NCBI GenBank assembly: GCA_041398845.1
Contig: JAWKTZ010000007.1
Span: forward strand, 558,001 to 622,000
Length of the DNA stretch: 64,000 nucleotides
Origin: Fuerstiella sp041398845
Lineage (GTDB): Bacteria > Planctomycetota > Planctomycetia > Planctomycetales > Planctomycetaceae
Direction: 5' to 3'
A model generated the notes under the pieces. The model saw nothing but the letters and a program-made list of their open reading frames with translations. It ran no database searches and was not told the DNA's origin. Numbering within the stretch: position 1 is the first letter of the stretch; each line of letters starts with the position of its first letter. Positions 1 through 7,533 of the stretch are shown here, piece after piece. The translations under genes and the position numbers were made by a program.

Positions 1-181
1 GTACGAGAAACTGTCGGCCGAGTGGAACCGCGACCTGGACAGAATCGAATTCCACGGAAACCGAGCTGACTTGAGTGGGCTGTCAAACGCGATGTCCGCT
101 GCCAGGGAACTCACAAAAATGGAACGGCAGTCACCGGATCTTTACTTTCAAAACGAAGAGCCAGACGAACTTGATGTCTGA
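1..181 (+). CDS. C-terminal end of an unidentified protein (5' truncated by window)
   Basis: An open frame enters from the window edge (codons in phase with base 2) and ends at the TGA at 179-181, giving 59 residues. The visible part is hydrophilic, rich in Glu, Asp, Asn and Arg, has no membrane segment and ends in an acidic tail (EEPDELDV). No family can be recognised from this fragment. It lies about 100 bases ahead of the dodecin gene in the same direction, so the two could share a transcript. Confidence 0.5.
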   Translation, partial: YEKLSAEWNRDLDRIEFHGNRADLSGLSNAMSAARELTKMERQSPDLYFQNEEPDELDV

Positions 182-279
182 ACAGGGGTGAAAAGCCCAA
201 TCGCTTTGGCACGCTGTTCGCCTGGCTCGCCGACACTACTGAATGTTTCAATTTTCAACTCATCTTCGGGAGCCGGCAA

Positions 280-525
280 ATGTCTGTCGTCAAAGTGGTT
301 GAAATCGTCGGAAACTCAAAAGTTAGTTGGCAGGATGCGGCACAGCAGGCGGTCAGGGAGGCCGCTCAGTCACTACGAGAGATTACCGGGATTGACGTCG
401 TCAGTCAGACTGATCACGTGGAGGACGGCGAGATTACAGAGTATCGCGCAACCATGCATGTGGCGTTCCGGGTAGAACACCATTCGCATCTGCTGGGCCC
501 GACAGGTGCCGCAGCTAAGAGATAG
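280..525 (+). CDS. Dodecin family flavin-binding protein
   Basis: The 81-residue product begins MSVVKVVEIVG, followed by SWQDAAQQAVREAAQSL and a beta-strand region ending in YRATMHVAFRVE. This is the beta-alpha-beta-beta layout of dodecins, which assemble into hollow dodecamers that store or buffer flavins (riboflavin, FMN) in the cytosol. Dodecins are usually about 65-75 residues; this one has a slightly longer tail (HHSHLLGPTGAAAKR) rich in His and Gly. It sits just upstream of an Hsp20 gene in the same direction, which fits a stress-related cluster. The family call rests on the N-terminal strand and helix motifs; no other family fits as well. Confidence 0.85.
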   Translation: MSVVKVVEIVGNSKVSWQDAAQQAVREAAQSLREITGIDVVSQTDHVEDGEITEYRATMHVAFRVEHHSHLLGPTGAAAKR

Positions 526-599
526 AAAGAGTATTCGTTCGTGTGTTGCGAATGAATGTTTCGTTTGTTTGATGTTGCTGTTTCACAAGGAGAATGAAG

Positions 600-1073
600 A
601 TGAGTCTTTCCCTGTTACCTCGCCGGGCGACATCCATGGTTTCCTCATTTTTTGGTGATGGACCGCTGGGATTGTTGCGCGATGAAATCGATGATTTGTT
701 CATTCGTTTTGCTTCTGATGCCGGAAACGGCGGCGTTCTGGCCGCTGCTTCGTGGCCGTCGCTGGACGTGTCCGAGACCGACACCGAAATTCAGATCAAG
801 CTGGATGCTCCCGGGATGAAGCCGGACGAACTGGATATTGAGATCACGGGTGATCTGGTGCAGATCAGCGGCCAGCACGAAGAACAGAAGGAAGAATCCG
901 GACGCAAGTATCACCGCGTCGAACGCCGAACAGGCTCATTCGAGCGAGCAGTGCGGCTGCCCTGCACAGTGGATGAAAAGAATGTCGATGCACAGTACAA
1001 GGAAGGTGTTCTGACTATGACTCTGGCCAAGACCGAAGAGGCGAAGGCGCACAAAATTCGCGTCAAAGGATAG
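600..1073 (+). CDS. Hsp20/alpha-crystallin small heat-shock protein
   Basis: The protein has 157 residues. It is an ATP-independent holdase that binds unfolding proteins in the cytosol. The alpha-crystallin domain covers about residues 55-155: it opens with SWPSLDVSETDTEIQIKLD, contains APGMKPDELDIEITGDLVQI and ends with the GVLTMTLAKTE strand, matching the conserved G-V-L motif of the family. I chose the ATG at 600 because the AAGGAG at 587-592 stands 7 bases before it but only one base before the ATG at 594. The N-terminal arm starts MSLSLLPRR and resembles other bacterial Hsp20 proteins of about 150 residues. No heat-shock operator such as a CIRCE repeat is visible upstream. Confidence 0.9.
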   Translation: MSLSLLPRRATSMVSSFFGDGPLGLLRDEIDDLFIRFASDAGNGGVLAAASWPSLDVSETDTEIQIKLDAPGMKPDELDIEITGDLVQISGQHEEQKEESGRKYHRVERRTGSFERAVRLPCTVDEKNVDAQYKEGVLTMTLAKTEEAKAHKIRVKG

Positions 1074-1137
1074 TTCGAAAAGGACTCCCGCGTGTGGAGT
1101 CTGATGTTTGTTATTTGAACTTGAGGGGAGAGATTCG

Positions 1138-1464
1138 ATGCTCAGAAAAATGACTGCTCTGACTGCCGTTCTTGCGGCAATGGTTTTGCTGGCACCAGAA
1201 CAGGCCGAAGCACGCCACCGGCACTACGGATATCAGTCGTGTGAATTTCAGTCATGCTGCTACCAGCCTGTTGTCTACTCGTACAGCACCTGTCGTCCGT
1301 GTTGCTGCGAGCCGGTGACATGCTGCCCACCTGTTGTGACCACGTGCTGTCCGACAGACTGCTGCACCGGTGCATGCTGTCCAACACCATGCTGCGACAC
1401 TGGATGCTGTACAGCATGCCATCCCGTCCATCGGTACGCTCATCACGGACGACGACGCTGGTAG
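1138..1464 (+). CDS. Small secreted cysteine-rich protein
   Basis: The 108-residue product has a clear signal peptide (about residues 1-25, charged start, hydrophobic core AVLAAMVLLA, cleavage near QAEA). The mature part of about 83 residues holds 20 cysteines, mostly as CC or CCC pairs set among Pro, Thr and Val, and ends in a His/Arg-rich tail (HRYAHHGRRRW). The GAGGGGAGAG just ahead of the ATG at 1138 fixes the start. The paired cysteines suggest either a heavily disulfide-linked envelope protein or metal binding; the sequence alone does not decide. It follows hsp20 in the same direction and is closed by a terminator at 1490. No family is recognised; similar Cys-rich secreted proteins are common in planctomycetes. 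Confidence 0.75.
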   Translation: MLRKMTALTAVLAAMVLLAPEQAEARHRHYGYQSCEFQSCCYQPVVYSYSTCRPCCCEPVTCCPPVVTTCCPTDCCTGACCPTPCCDTGCCTACHPVHRYAHHGRRRW

Positions 1465-1489
1465 TCGATGATGTCATATGACAGGATCG

Positions 1490-1530
1490 CCCGACCTCAG
1501 ATTGCCCGACAACCTGAGGTCGGGTTTGTT
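1490..1530 (+). terminator. Rho-independent terminator after the Cys-rich gene
   Basis: CCCGACCTCAG at 1490-1500 pairs with CTGAGGTCGGG at 1514-1524, an 11-bp perfect stem with a 13-base loop, followed by TTTGTT. It lies 25 bases after the stop of the Cys-rich gene and ends the dodecin-hsp20 cluster. Confidence 0.85.
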
Positions 1531-1614
1531 CTGGAAGCGCGATCTTCGGCTTCGCTCAACCGGACGTATTAAACCGCCGACGGTTCCTGCATTATTGATT
1601 GTGAAAGATCCGCT

Positions 1615-1947
1615 TCAGGTGGATTGGTTTTCCTCAGGTGCCCCCGAGTTCGGTTCAGCCTTTCCTTCCTCAGTCGTGGAATCGACCGACTCGCTGTCGG
1701 CAGGTCTTGGCTCTACCTTGTGGTCCTTCGGCTCTTCCGAGGTCTTTTCCAATGGTTCAGGCGACACAGGCTTGGCCGCTGTGTGCGTGACGGACTCACC
1801 CGTCTTCGTGTCCGCCGGAACTGCAGCGTCCGGCTTGTCGATCACCGACGGACTGTCTTCTTTAGATGACGTCTGCGGTGGTGATTCAGACTGACATCCG
1901 ATTGCCAGGATACTCAGCAAAGCCAACGTGGGTACAAACTTCTTCAT
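1615..1947 (-). CDS. Small acidic lipoprotein
   Basis: The 110-residue product starts MKKFVPTLALLSILAIGCQS, a type II signal peptide with the lipobox cysteine at position 18. The rest is low-complexity and rich in Glu, Ser, Pro, Thr and Lys with no predicted fold, so it is likely an extended, surface-exposed or periplasmic lipid-anchored tail. An AAGGAG motif lies just upstream of the ATG on the minus strand (complement near 1953-1960). It is transcribed towards the Cys-rich gene; the terminator at 1490-1524 could serve both. No function is recognised. Confidence 0.7.
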   Translation of the reverse strand: MKKFVPTLALLSILAIGCQSESPPQTSSKEDSPSVIDKPDAAVPADTKTGESVTHTAAKPVSPEPLEKTSEEPKDHKVEPRPADSESVDSTTEEGKAEPNSGAPEENQST

Positions 1948-2409
1948 TTCACCGTCTCCTTCTTTTCGATTGGGAATCCCTGAATCTCAATGAAACCGTC
2001 AACACTGATGGTCTGATTGATGTTTCCTGAAAGCACAGGCATCTTCACACCGTTGAAACGCGGTTGTGAAACCACAAACAAACAGTGCAATCACCGCGCC
2101 AAACGTTGACAGCTCCTCGCGAATGCGTGCGGACTTCGAGAATCGCGGCACTGTTGCAGGCAGGAAGCGCCATCTTCAGACCAGTGCGGCAGCACACACT
2201 GTGCGAATTCAGTCCTTCGTTTGCCAGGGCTCAGGTTGCTTAATTTCGGCGCTCAACGGATATTGCGATGATCGCCGAATGAAATTCTGTGATCGCCTGA
2301 GGTACAATGTCGGTGATGGCGCGGGGTGTTGAAGCATGACGGAGCGGATCTTTTTCGGGAACCCGATGGAACATGTGCTCTGTGATGTGGCGATATATCA
2401 GGGGCTCAA
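1948..2409. other. Intergenic region between divergent lipoprotein and ATPase genes
   Basis: This 462-base gap lies between two genes that point away from each other, so it should hold the promoters of both. It contains the repeat at 2193-2225, which has a dyad GCACA-CAC-TGTGC. An AGGGG at 2400-2404 lies 5 bases before the ATPase ATG. I see no convincing coding frame in it. Confidence 0.6.
2193..2225. repeat. Copy 1 of a repeat flanking the P-type ATPase gene
   Basis: The 17 bases CACACACTGTGCGAATT are repeated exactly at 5295-5311, and both copies continue after a short variable spacer with CTTCGTTTGCC. The core carries a small dyad (GCACA-CAC-TGTGC), which would suit an operator. Confidence 0.6.
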
Positions 2410-5157
2410 ATGAACGCCACGCCGGGACAAATCCATGAAGTGGCCGCCGAAGAAGTCTTCGACGTGCTGCGCAGTCACAGAAGCGGTCTGACTGACGAAG
2501 AAGCCGCTGCGCGACTTCGGGAGGTCGGCCTGAACCGGTTGGAGCTGCCTTCCAGGTTGCGTTGGGTGAAGTCGCTGGCCAGGCACTTGTTCAATTTCTT
2601 CAGCATCCTGCTGGACATTGCGGCGGCTGCCTGTTTCGTTGCGGAAACGATGCAGCCAGGCGAAGGTATGGTGGTGCTCGGCTGGGCGCTGTTGGGAGTA
2701 TCTGTCGTGAACGCCCTGTTTGCCTTCGCTCAGGAAATGCGGGCCGAGCGGGCAATGGAAGAACTGCAGAAGTTTCTCCCCCGGATTGTGCGGATCAGAC
2801 GTGACGACCACGAACGACAAATCCCGGTCGACCAGCTCGTTCCCGGAGACGTTGTACTTTTTGCCGAGGGCGATCGCATTCCGGCGGATGCGCGCTTAGT
2901 GGAATCAGAAGAACTGCTGGTGAACAACGCACCATTGACCGGCGAATCGCGTTCGCAGCCGATGGTCAGCAGAGCGGCGAAGGGCCGACTTGTGGACAGC
3001 CCGAACATCATGTTTGCCGGCTGCTCTGTATTGCGAGGCAACGGAACTGCGGTTGTCTTTGCGACGGGACATCGGACGGAATTCGGGAAGATCGCGGCTC
3101 TGTCTCGGGACGTTTGCCGGCCACCATCGCCGCTTGAGCAGGAAACAACCCGCATGATCCGTGTGCTGACGGTGATTGCCGTCGCCCTCGGAGTACTGTT
3201 TTTCGTCTATGGCGTGGCCAGCGGGCGGTCGTTGTGGGTCAACATCGTCTTCATGCTGGGGATCATCGTCGCCAATGTTCCCGAAGGCCTGCTCCCGACT
3301 TTTACGCTCGCCATGTCAATGGCCAGCCTGCGGATGGCCAGAAAACAAGTTCTGGTCAAAAGTCTGGAAGCGGTCGAGGCATTGGGAGCGGTCCACGTGA
3401 TTTGCACCGACAAGACGGGAACGCTGACGAAGAACGAACTGGCTATTGCAGCGGCAGTCGATCCGATTGGCGGTGAACCATTTCGTAATCCGGACTCAGT
3501 GCAGTCATTCCTGAAAGCGGCCCTGATCGCTTCCGAGGTGCGATGCGCCGCCGAAACCGCAATGCCGCCAGGAATCTCGGCGGGTGAGCAAAGCCGGCCC
3601 CGCTGGTCGGGCGACCCGCTCGATGTCGCCATAGCACGAAGATACACCGAGTCATTCGGAGATCCCACGGACATCATTGTCGAGACGCGGCGACACTTCC
3701 CGTTTGACCTGCAGAAGCGGCGCGAGGCCGGTATCTTTGCCAGCGACGACGAAGTCCTGTTTGCGGTGAAAGGAGCCTGGGAGTCCCTGCGTCCGCTGAT
3801 TGGATCCGTCGAGTTGCCGGATGGCGTCGAGTTGCCGGCGTCACCGCAGAAACTGGCGGTCGGTGACGAGATTGTGCGTCGTCTGTCTTCCACGGGACAG
3901 CGCGTGATCGCCGTTGCCTGCCGTAAGCTGGCAAAGATTCCCGACGCGCAGGCGAAGGAAGAATCCCTGGAGCAGGTGCTCGTTCTGAAAGGCTTTCTGG
4001 CCCTGGATGACCCCCTTCGCGAGGAGGTTCCCGCAGCAGTCGGCCGTTGCCACAGCGCTGGAATCCAGGTCATTTTGATTACCGGCGACCATCCCGACAC
4101 CGCCGAAGCCGTCGCACGGAAGTGCAGCATCCTGTCTGAGGTCGAGCCTGCGGAAGACCGTATCCTTTTGGGCACGGAATTGGAGACTCTTCGCCAGGAG
4201 CAGCTCATCGAGCGGCTTCGCCGGGGCGCCACGGTCTTCGCCCGCACCACTCCGGAACAGAAGATGAGAATTGTCTCCGCCTTGAAGAGTCTGGGGCTCG
4301 TGGTTGCCATGACCGGCGACGGTGTAAACGACGCCCCAGCGCTGAAGGCTGCGGACGTCGGCGTCGCCATGGGCATCAGCGGAACCGACGTCGCTCGCGA
4401 AGCTGCCGACATCGTGTTGCTGGACGACAACTTCGCCTCGATCGTGGCCGGTATCGAAGAGGGGCGAGCCGTCTTTGCCAACATGCAGAAGTTCACCACG
4501 TATGTCCTTGCCAGCAACATCCCGGAGATTGTCCCGTTCTTGCTGTACGTTGTGCTTCCGGTGCCGCTGGCATTGACCGTCATTCAGATCCTCTCCATCG
4601 ACCTGGGGACGGACCTGCTGCCTGCTATTGGACTGGGGCAGGAACCGCCGGAGCGGGACGTGATGACGCGTCCGCCACGTCAGTCCAACGCTCGGCTTCT
4701 TTCGTTTCCATTGATGGCCACGGCGTATCTGTTCCTCGGCATCATCCAGGCAGCCTGGTCGCTATTCATGTTTTTCCTGGTACTTGTCCAGGGCGGCTGG
4801 CAATGGGGGCAGGAGCTTGCCACCAGCGATCCGCTCTACCGCTCGGCCACAGGAATCACTCTGGCGACCGTCGTGCTGATGCAAATTGGCAATGTCGTTG
4901 GCCGTCGGTCGCTCCGATACTCGGGAACCGATGCAGGACTGTTCCGAAACAAACTGATCCTGTTGGGCATGGTTGTCGAAATCGCGATTTCGTGGGCCAT
5001 CCTGTACTTCCCGCCGTTGCAGACGTTTCTTGGAACGGGGCCGGTCGGCTGGCACATCTACGCCCTCGCCTGGCTCGGCATTCCATTGTTGTTCTTCCTT
5101 GATCTCGCACGCAAGAAGGCCTTAACGATGTTTGAACCCTGCGAAGCCACCCAATGA
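2410..5157 (+). CDS. P-type ATPase of the Na,K-ATPase-like (P2C/IIC) group
   Basis: The 915-residue pump has the full P2 layout: an N-terminal cation-ATPase domain, actuator motif LTGES near residue 176, phosphorylation site DKTGTLT with Asp334, hinge TGDGVNDAPA near 635-644, and about ten membrane segments. The ion-site helices read VANVPEGLL (Glu292), SNIPEI (Ser702, Asn703, Glu706) and IDLGTD (Asp731, Asp735). This is the pattern of animal Na,K-ATPase alpha subunits; H,K-ATPases carry Lys instead of the Ser. It therefore probably moves Na+ and/or K+ across the cytoplasmic membrane, rather than Ca2+ or heavy metals. At 915 residues it is shorter than animal alpha chains (about 1000), and no beta subunit gene is nearby. 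Ion specificity is inferred, not shown. Confidence 0.88.
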   Translation: MNATPGQIHEVAAEEVFDVLRSHRSGLTDEEAAARLREVGLNRLELPSRLRWVKSLARHLFNFFSILLDIAAAACFVAETMQPGEGMVVLGWALLGVSVVNALFAFAQEMRAERAMEELQKFLPRIVRIRRDDHERQIPVDQLVPGDVVLFAEGDRIPADARLVESEELLVNNAPLTGESRSQPMVSRAAKGRLVDSPNIMFAGCSVLRGNGTAVVFATGHRTEFGKIAALSRDVCRPPSPLEQETTRMIRVLTVIAVALGVLFFVYGVASGRSLWVNIVFMLGIIVANVPEGLLPTFTLAMSMASLRMARKQVLVKSLEAVEALGAVHVICTDKTGTLTKNELAIAAAVDPIGGEPFRNPDSVQSFLKAALIASEVRCAAETAMPPGISAGEQSRPRWSGDPLDVAIARRYTESFGDPTDIIVETRRHFPFDLQKRREAGIFASDDEVLFAVKGAWESLRPLIGSVELPDGVELPASPQKLAVGDEIVRRLSSTGQRVIAVACRKLAKIPDAQAKEESLEQVLVLKGFLALDDPLREEVPAAVGRCHSAGIQVILITGDHPDTAEAVARKCSILSEVEPAEDRILLGTELETLRQEQLIERLRRGATVFARTTPEQKMRIVSALKSLGLVVAMTGDGVNDAPALKAADVGVAMGISGTDVAREAADIVLLDDNFASIVAGIEEGRAVFANMQKFTTYVLASNIPEIVPFLLYVVLPVPLALTVIQILSIDLGTDLLPAIGLGQEPPERDVMTRPPRQSNARLLSFPLMATAYLFLGIIQAAWSLFMFFLVLVQGGWQWGQELATSDPLYRSATGITLATVVLMQIGNVVGRRSLRYSGTDAGLFRNKLILLGMVVEIAISWAILYFPPLQTFLGTGPVGWHIYALAWLGIPLLFFLDLARKKALTMFEPCEATQ

Positions 5158-5161
5158 GAAT

Positions 5162-5208
5162 CGCCGTGCGACACAGCTTGCCGTTCAGGCAGGGTGCGTC
5201 GCACGGCG
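5162..5208 (+). terminator. Stem-loop after the ATPase gene
   Basis: CGCCGTGCGAC at 5162-5172 pairs perfectly with GTCGCACGGCG at 5198-5208, beginning 5 bases after the ATPase stop. There is no T-tract, so it could be a transcript-end stabiliser or a Rho-assisted terminator rather than an intrinsic one. Confidence 0.55.
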
Positions 5209-5294
5209 ACTGGAAACCGGAGTCGCGCCACATCCCGTGTGCCATCGAACAAGCTCACTGGCTGCGGCCTCATTGGGAGCGTCAGGGAATTCCT

Positions 5295-5328
5295 CACACA
5301 CTGTGCGAATTATGGTGCTTCGTTTGCC
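5295..5328. repeat. Copy 2 of the repeat flanking the P-type ATPase gene
   Basis: It matches the copy at 2193-2225 over CACACACTGTGCGAATT and over the trailing CTTCGTTTGCC, in the same orientation. The two copies bracket the ATPase gene and lie about 3.1 kb apart. Confidence 0.6.
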
Positions 5329-5339
5329 TTGATCGCAAA

Positions 5340-5858
5340 TCATCCTTCGATCGTCATCGGGGAACGCATCCAATGTGCGATCTGCGTCGCATTCAACGCG
5401 CCCGATTGTCGACCGATTTCCCTGCCGCCGCGAAAACAGACCATCGTTGGAATTGACGAGATTCCGAATGCTGCGGCGGTTTGCTGAGCAGCTTCAGTAT
5501 TCAGCTTTGCCAGAATGGCCTGTGAAGCCAGTTCAACGGCTGCCTGTTCAAATTCCGCCGCCATCATCCGGCACGGTCCGCACCATGCAGCCCAGAAGTC
5601 CACCAGCACAGGGATCTGTGTTCGGCTGACAAACCTGTGAAACGTCTGATCGTCCAGATCCAGCGGATAGTTCGGCAGCAAACGCGTCCCGCAGTTCCCG
5701 CATACCGGAGCATCACTGCGCCGTTGCCGGGAACACGATTGATCGACAAGGGTGTAACCTGCGGATCGCCGGTTACACCCAACCCGGAAATCAGCGAACG
5801 GTGGGGATATGTCGAGACGGGCGAATGGTGAAGGGACAATTGTCAAGGTATGCAGCAC
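5340..5858 (-). CDS. Thioredoxin (Trx2/TrxC type), probably frameshifted at its N-terminus
   Basis: The C-terminal 110 residues are a typical thioredoxin fold with active site WCGPC (FWAAWCGPCRMM), the cis-proline in SIPTM and the closing GREIGRQSGAL strand. It would reduce protein disulfides in the cytosol. Trx2 proteins carry an N-terminal zinc ribbon with two CxxC pairs. Here only the second pair survives (DAPVCGNCG). The expected NR-V-P motif ahead of it (N-R-V-P-G) is present but in the neighbouring reading frame near 5720-5735, and the first CxxC is not seen. Adding one base there would give NRVPGQRRSDAPVCG, close to the family consensus. So the gene is either frameshifted by mutation or carries a sequencing error; the true start is uncertain. 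Confidence 0.7.
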   Translation of the reverse strand: MLHTLTIVPSPFARLDISPPFADFRVGCNRRSAGYTLVDQSCSRQRRSDAPVCGNCGTRLLPNYPLDLDDQTFHRFVSRTQIPVLVDFWAAWCGPCRMMAAEFEQAAVELASQAILAKLNTEAAQQTAAAFGISSIPTMVCFRGGREIGRQSGALNATQIAHWMRSPMTIEG

Positions 5859-5994
5859 GGCAAGTTGCGCTGGAAAGGAACCGTTTCGCCTGGCGTGGAC
5901 CCCACGACCGGAAAACGGATTCGGCCAGCGGTTTACGGTCCAAACTGGCTACACAAGATGGTTGCACGAACAACCAAAATTGACGTAAACACAA

Positions 5995-6068
5995 TACCCC
6001 CGGCGAGATTCGAACTCACGACCTTCGGTTTAGGAAACCGACGCTCTATCCTGCTGAGCTACGAGGGC
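5995..6068 (-). tRNA. tRNA-Arg (anticodon CCU)
   Basis: Read on the minus strand from 6068, the sequence begins GCCCTCGTAGCTCAG and folds into a cloverleaf: D-arm GCTCAGCAGGATAGAGC, anticodon stem TCGGT/ACCGA with loop TTCCTAA (anticodon CCT in DNA), T-arm GTGAG-TTCGAAT-CTCGC, and acceptor 3' strand CGGGGGT with discriminator A at 5995. The acceptor stem has two G-U pairs. The 3' CCA is not encoded. CCU reads the AGG codon. Two insertion sequences begin about 125 bases upstream of its 5' end. Confidence 0.93.
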
Positions 6069-6194
6069 TTGGGTGGTTTGGGGGATGGTTCTGACGTGCG
6101 TGTTTGAGGACGAATTGTCGATGCATCGTTGTGGTTTCCGTGGATCGGTGCCACCGGTCGGTAATCTATCAGCGGTTGATGTGATTTTCTATGG

Positions 6195-6204
6195 CTGTGT
6201 TGGT
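6195..6204. repeat. Target-site duplication of the ISAs1-like element (left copy)
   Basis: CTGTGTTGGT at 6195-6204 is repeated exactly at 7512-7521, immediately outside the element's terminal inverted repeats. Confidence 0.85.
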
Positions 6205-7511
6205 CACGGCGGGCTAGTTTTTCATGATGTTCAGTCTTTGGCAGAGTAGAGAAACATGGGCGGCATGTTCCTGGCACATGGCGGTGGCGGAGCACTTGAG
6301 TTTTCGGGCGAGATTGAGGGCTGCGTGGCGGATTGAGCTGACGGCGTGAGCGGCGTGGCCGGTGCGGATGCGGCAGTGGTCTTCTCGCAGATGGGCGTCC
6401 AGGATATGGAAGCGGCTTTCGATCAGCCAGCGGCCTCGCAGCAGCGACAGCAACATGTCGGCATCGGCCTGATCTCGGCGCAGGCTGGTGATGGCGTACG
6501 TGGTCGACTGACGGACTTTGCCCGTTTCCAAAGTGTGGCGTTCCAGGCGAATGATTTGTTTCGCACCCGGCCAGTCGAGATATCCGGAATCAATGATGTT
6601 GGTGGTCGTCGTGACTGTCCTGGTTTCGATGCGGCCGCGACTCTTTTCCTTCGTCGTGGCCGTTTGTCGACGCTTGTGTTCCTGCTTAACTGCCCAGGGG
6701 GAAAGCCTTGTGAAATCACAAAGCTTTGTTCGATATCCCGCAGCAGTTGAGGCTGATTCGCTTTGACCGTCACCAGATAGTCGCCGCCGGAGTCGACAAT
6801 TGTTTCGCAGATGTCGCGCTGACAATAGGCCGCATCGCCAACAATCAGATTTCCTTTCAGCACCAGATTTCGAACCAGGGCCAGAGCCGTCTTTGTTTCG
6901 TTTGTTTCCAGCGGCATCTGCACACTGCCCAGCACCGTTCCCAGAGCAGCCCGAATTCGGACCAGCACCTGTTCGGCTCGCTGGTCGCCTTTGCGAGTTC
7001 CTCGCAGAACCTTCCCGTCCCAGACTTCAGTGTCCAGTGACGAAGGCGTTCTCGCCGTTGGCTTCTTTGAATCATCTGCCAGGACGGACGGCTCACACGT
7101 GATCTGCGATACGAATTTCAGCAGCACGCGTTCCAGATGTTCACTGTCAATCTCCGCCAGCAGATTCGCAAACGTCTGCCGCACCGGAGGCTTCCTGCGA
7201 AACCCCAGCAAATGCCACATCTCAACTCCGTGCAGCTTCAGCCACCGCACCGTCTGCCGCAGCCCCTGATGGCCGCAGAGTGTCGCACAAATTACAGCCG
7301 CCAGCATGGCGGTCAAAGGATGACGACGTCCATATCGCCCGCGTGGATCGGGAACCTGCTGAAGCACCTCCAGCAGACCCCCAACGGGCTTTTCACTCAC
7401 AGTTTCGCTCCTTCAGTTTGAACACGTCCCCGGCGACTCCACCGAAAACTCTCCCTCACATCACCCCCGAGTTTTCGCACAACCCGTCAAAAGTCAAACT
7501 GACCAGCCGTG
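6205..7511 (-). mobile_element. ISAs1-family insertion sequence (1307 bp)
   Basis: The ends are imperfect inverted repeats: CACGGCGGGCTAGTTTTTCA at 6205-6224 against CACGGCTGGTCAGTTTGACT read inward from 7511, 14 of 20 matching. A 10-bp direct repeat CTGTGTTGGT lies on both sides (6195-6204 and 7512-7521), in the range known for ISAs1 elements. It carries a single frameshifted transposase on the minus strand, whose TAG stop lies inside the left inverted repeat. Confidence 0.88.
6214..7400 (-). pseudogene. ISAs1-family DDE transposase, frameshifted
   Basis: The first part (from the ATG at 7400) begins MSEKPVGGLLEVLQQVPDPRG and includes the DDE-associated N-terminal domain, WDGKVLRGTRK with the first catalytic Asp and IVGDAAYCQRDI with the second. 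Similarity then stops in this frame near 6713 and continues in the -1 frame with SRGRIETRTVT, DWPGAKQIIRLER, and the catalytic Glu region LRGRWLIESRFH, ending at the stop 6214-6216. The switch falls at a TTTCCCCC run (minus strand). Both halves together make a full-length protein of about 390 residues. Because ISAs1 transposases are normally one frame, loss of a base is the simplest reading, so the enzyme is probably inactive; a -1 slip at the C-run is possible but the run is not a canonical slippery heptamer. Confidence 0.85.
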
Positions 7512-7521
7512 CTGTGTTGGT
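7512..7521. repeat. Target-site duplication of the ISAs1-like element (right copy)
   Basis: Second copy of CTGTGTTGGT. It ends only two bases before the left target duplication (7524-7533) of the neighbouring IS4-like element. Confidence 0.85.
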
Positions 7522-7523
7522 TC

Positions 7524-7533
7524 GGTTTAACGG
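7524..7533. repeat. Target-site duplication of the IS4-like element (left copy)
   Basis: GGTTTAACGG here is repeated exactly at 9008-9017, directly outside the perfect terminal inverted repeats. Confidence 0.9.

Noticed and set aside
2066..2332. Small plus-strand frame before the ATPase gene
   Set aside because: No ribosome site and no protein-like composition; it contains the repeat at 2193-2225.
3207..4583. Long antisense open frame (458 codons) inside the ATPase gene
   Set aside because: It is the shadow of a GC-rich gene: Ser/Thr/Arg-rich with no domain, while the plus strand encodes a full conserved pump.
5850..6107. Plus-strand open frame with an integrase-like stretch (RWKGTVSPGVDPTTGKRIR) running into the tRNA
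   Set aside because: Its second half is the complement of the tRNA gene, and the rest is too short to show any recombinase catalytic motif. A tRNA-site integration remnant remains possible but unsupported.
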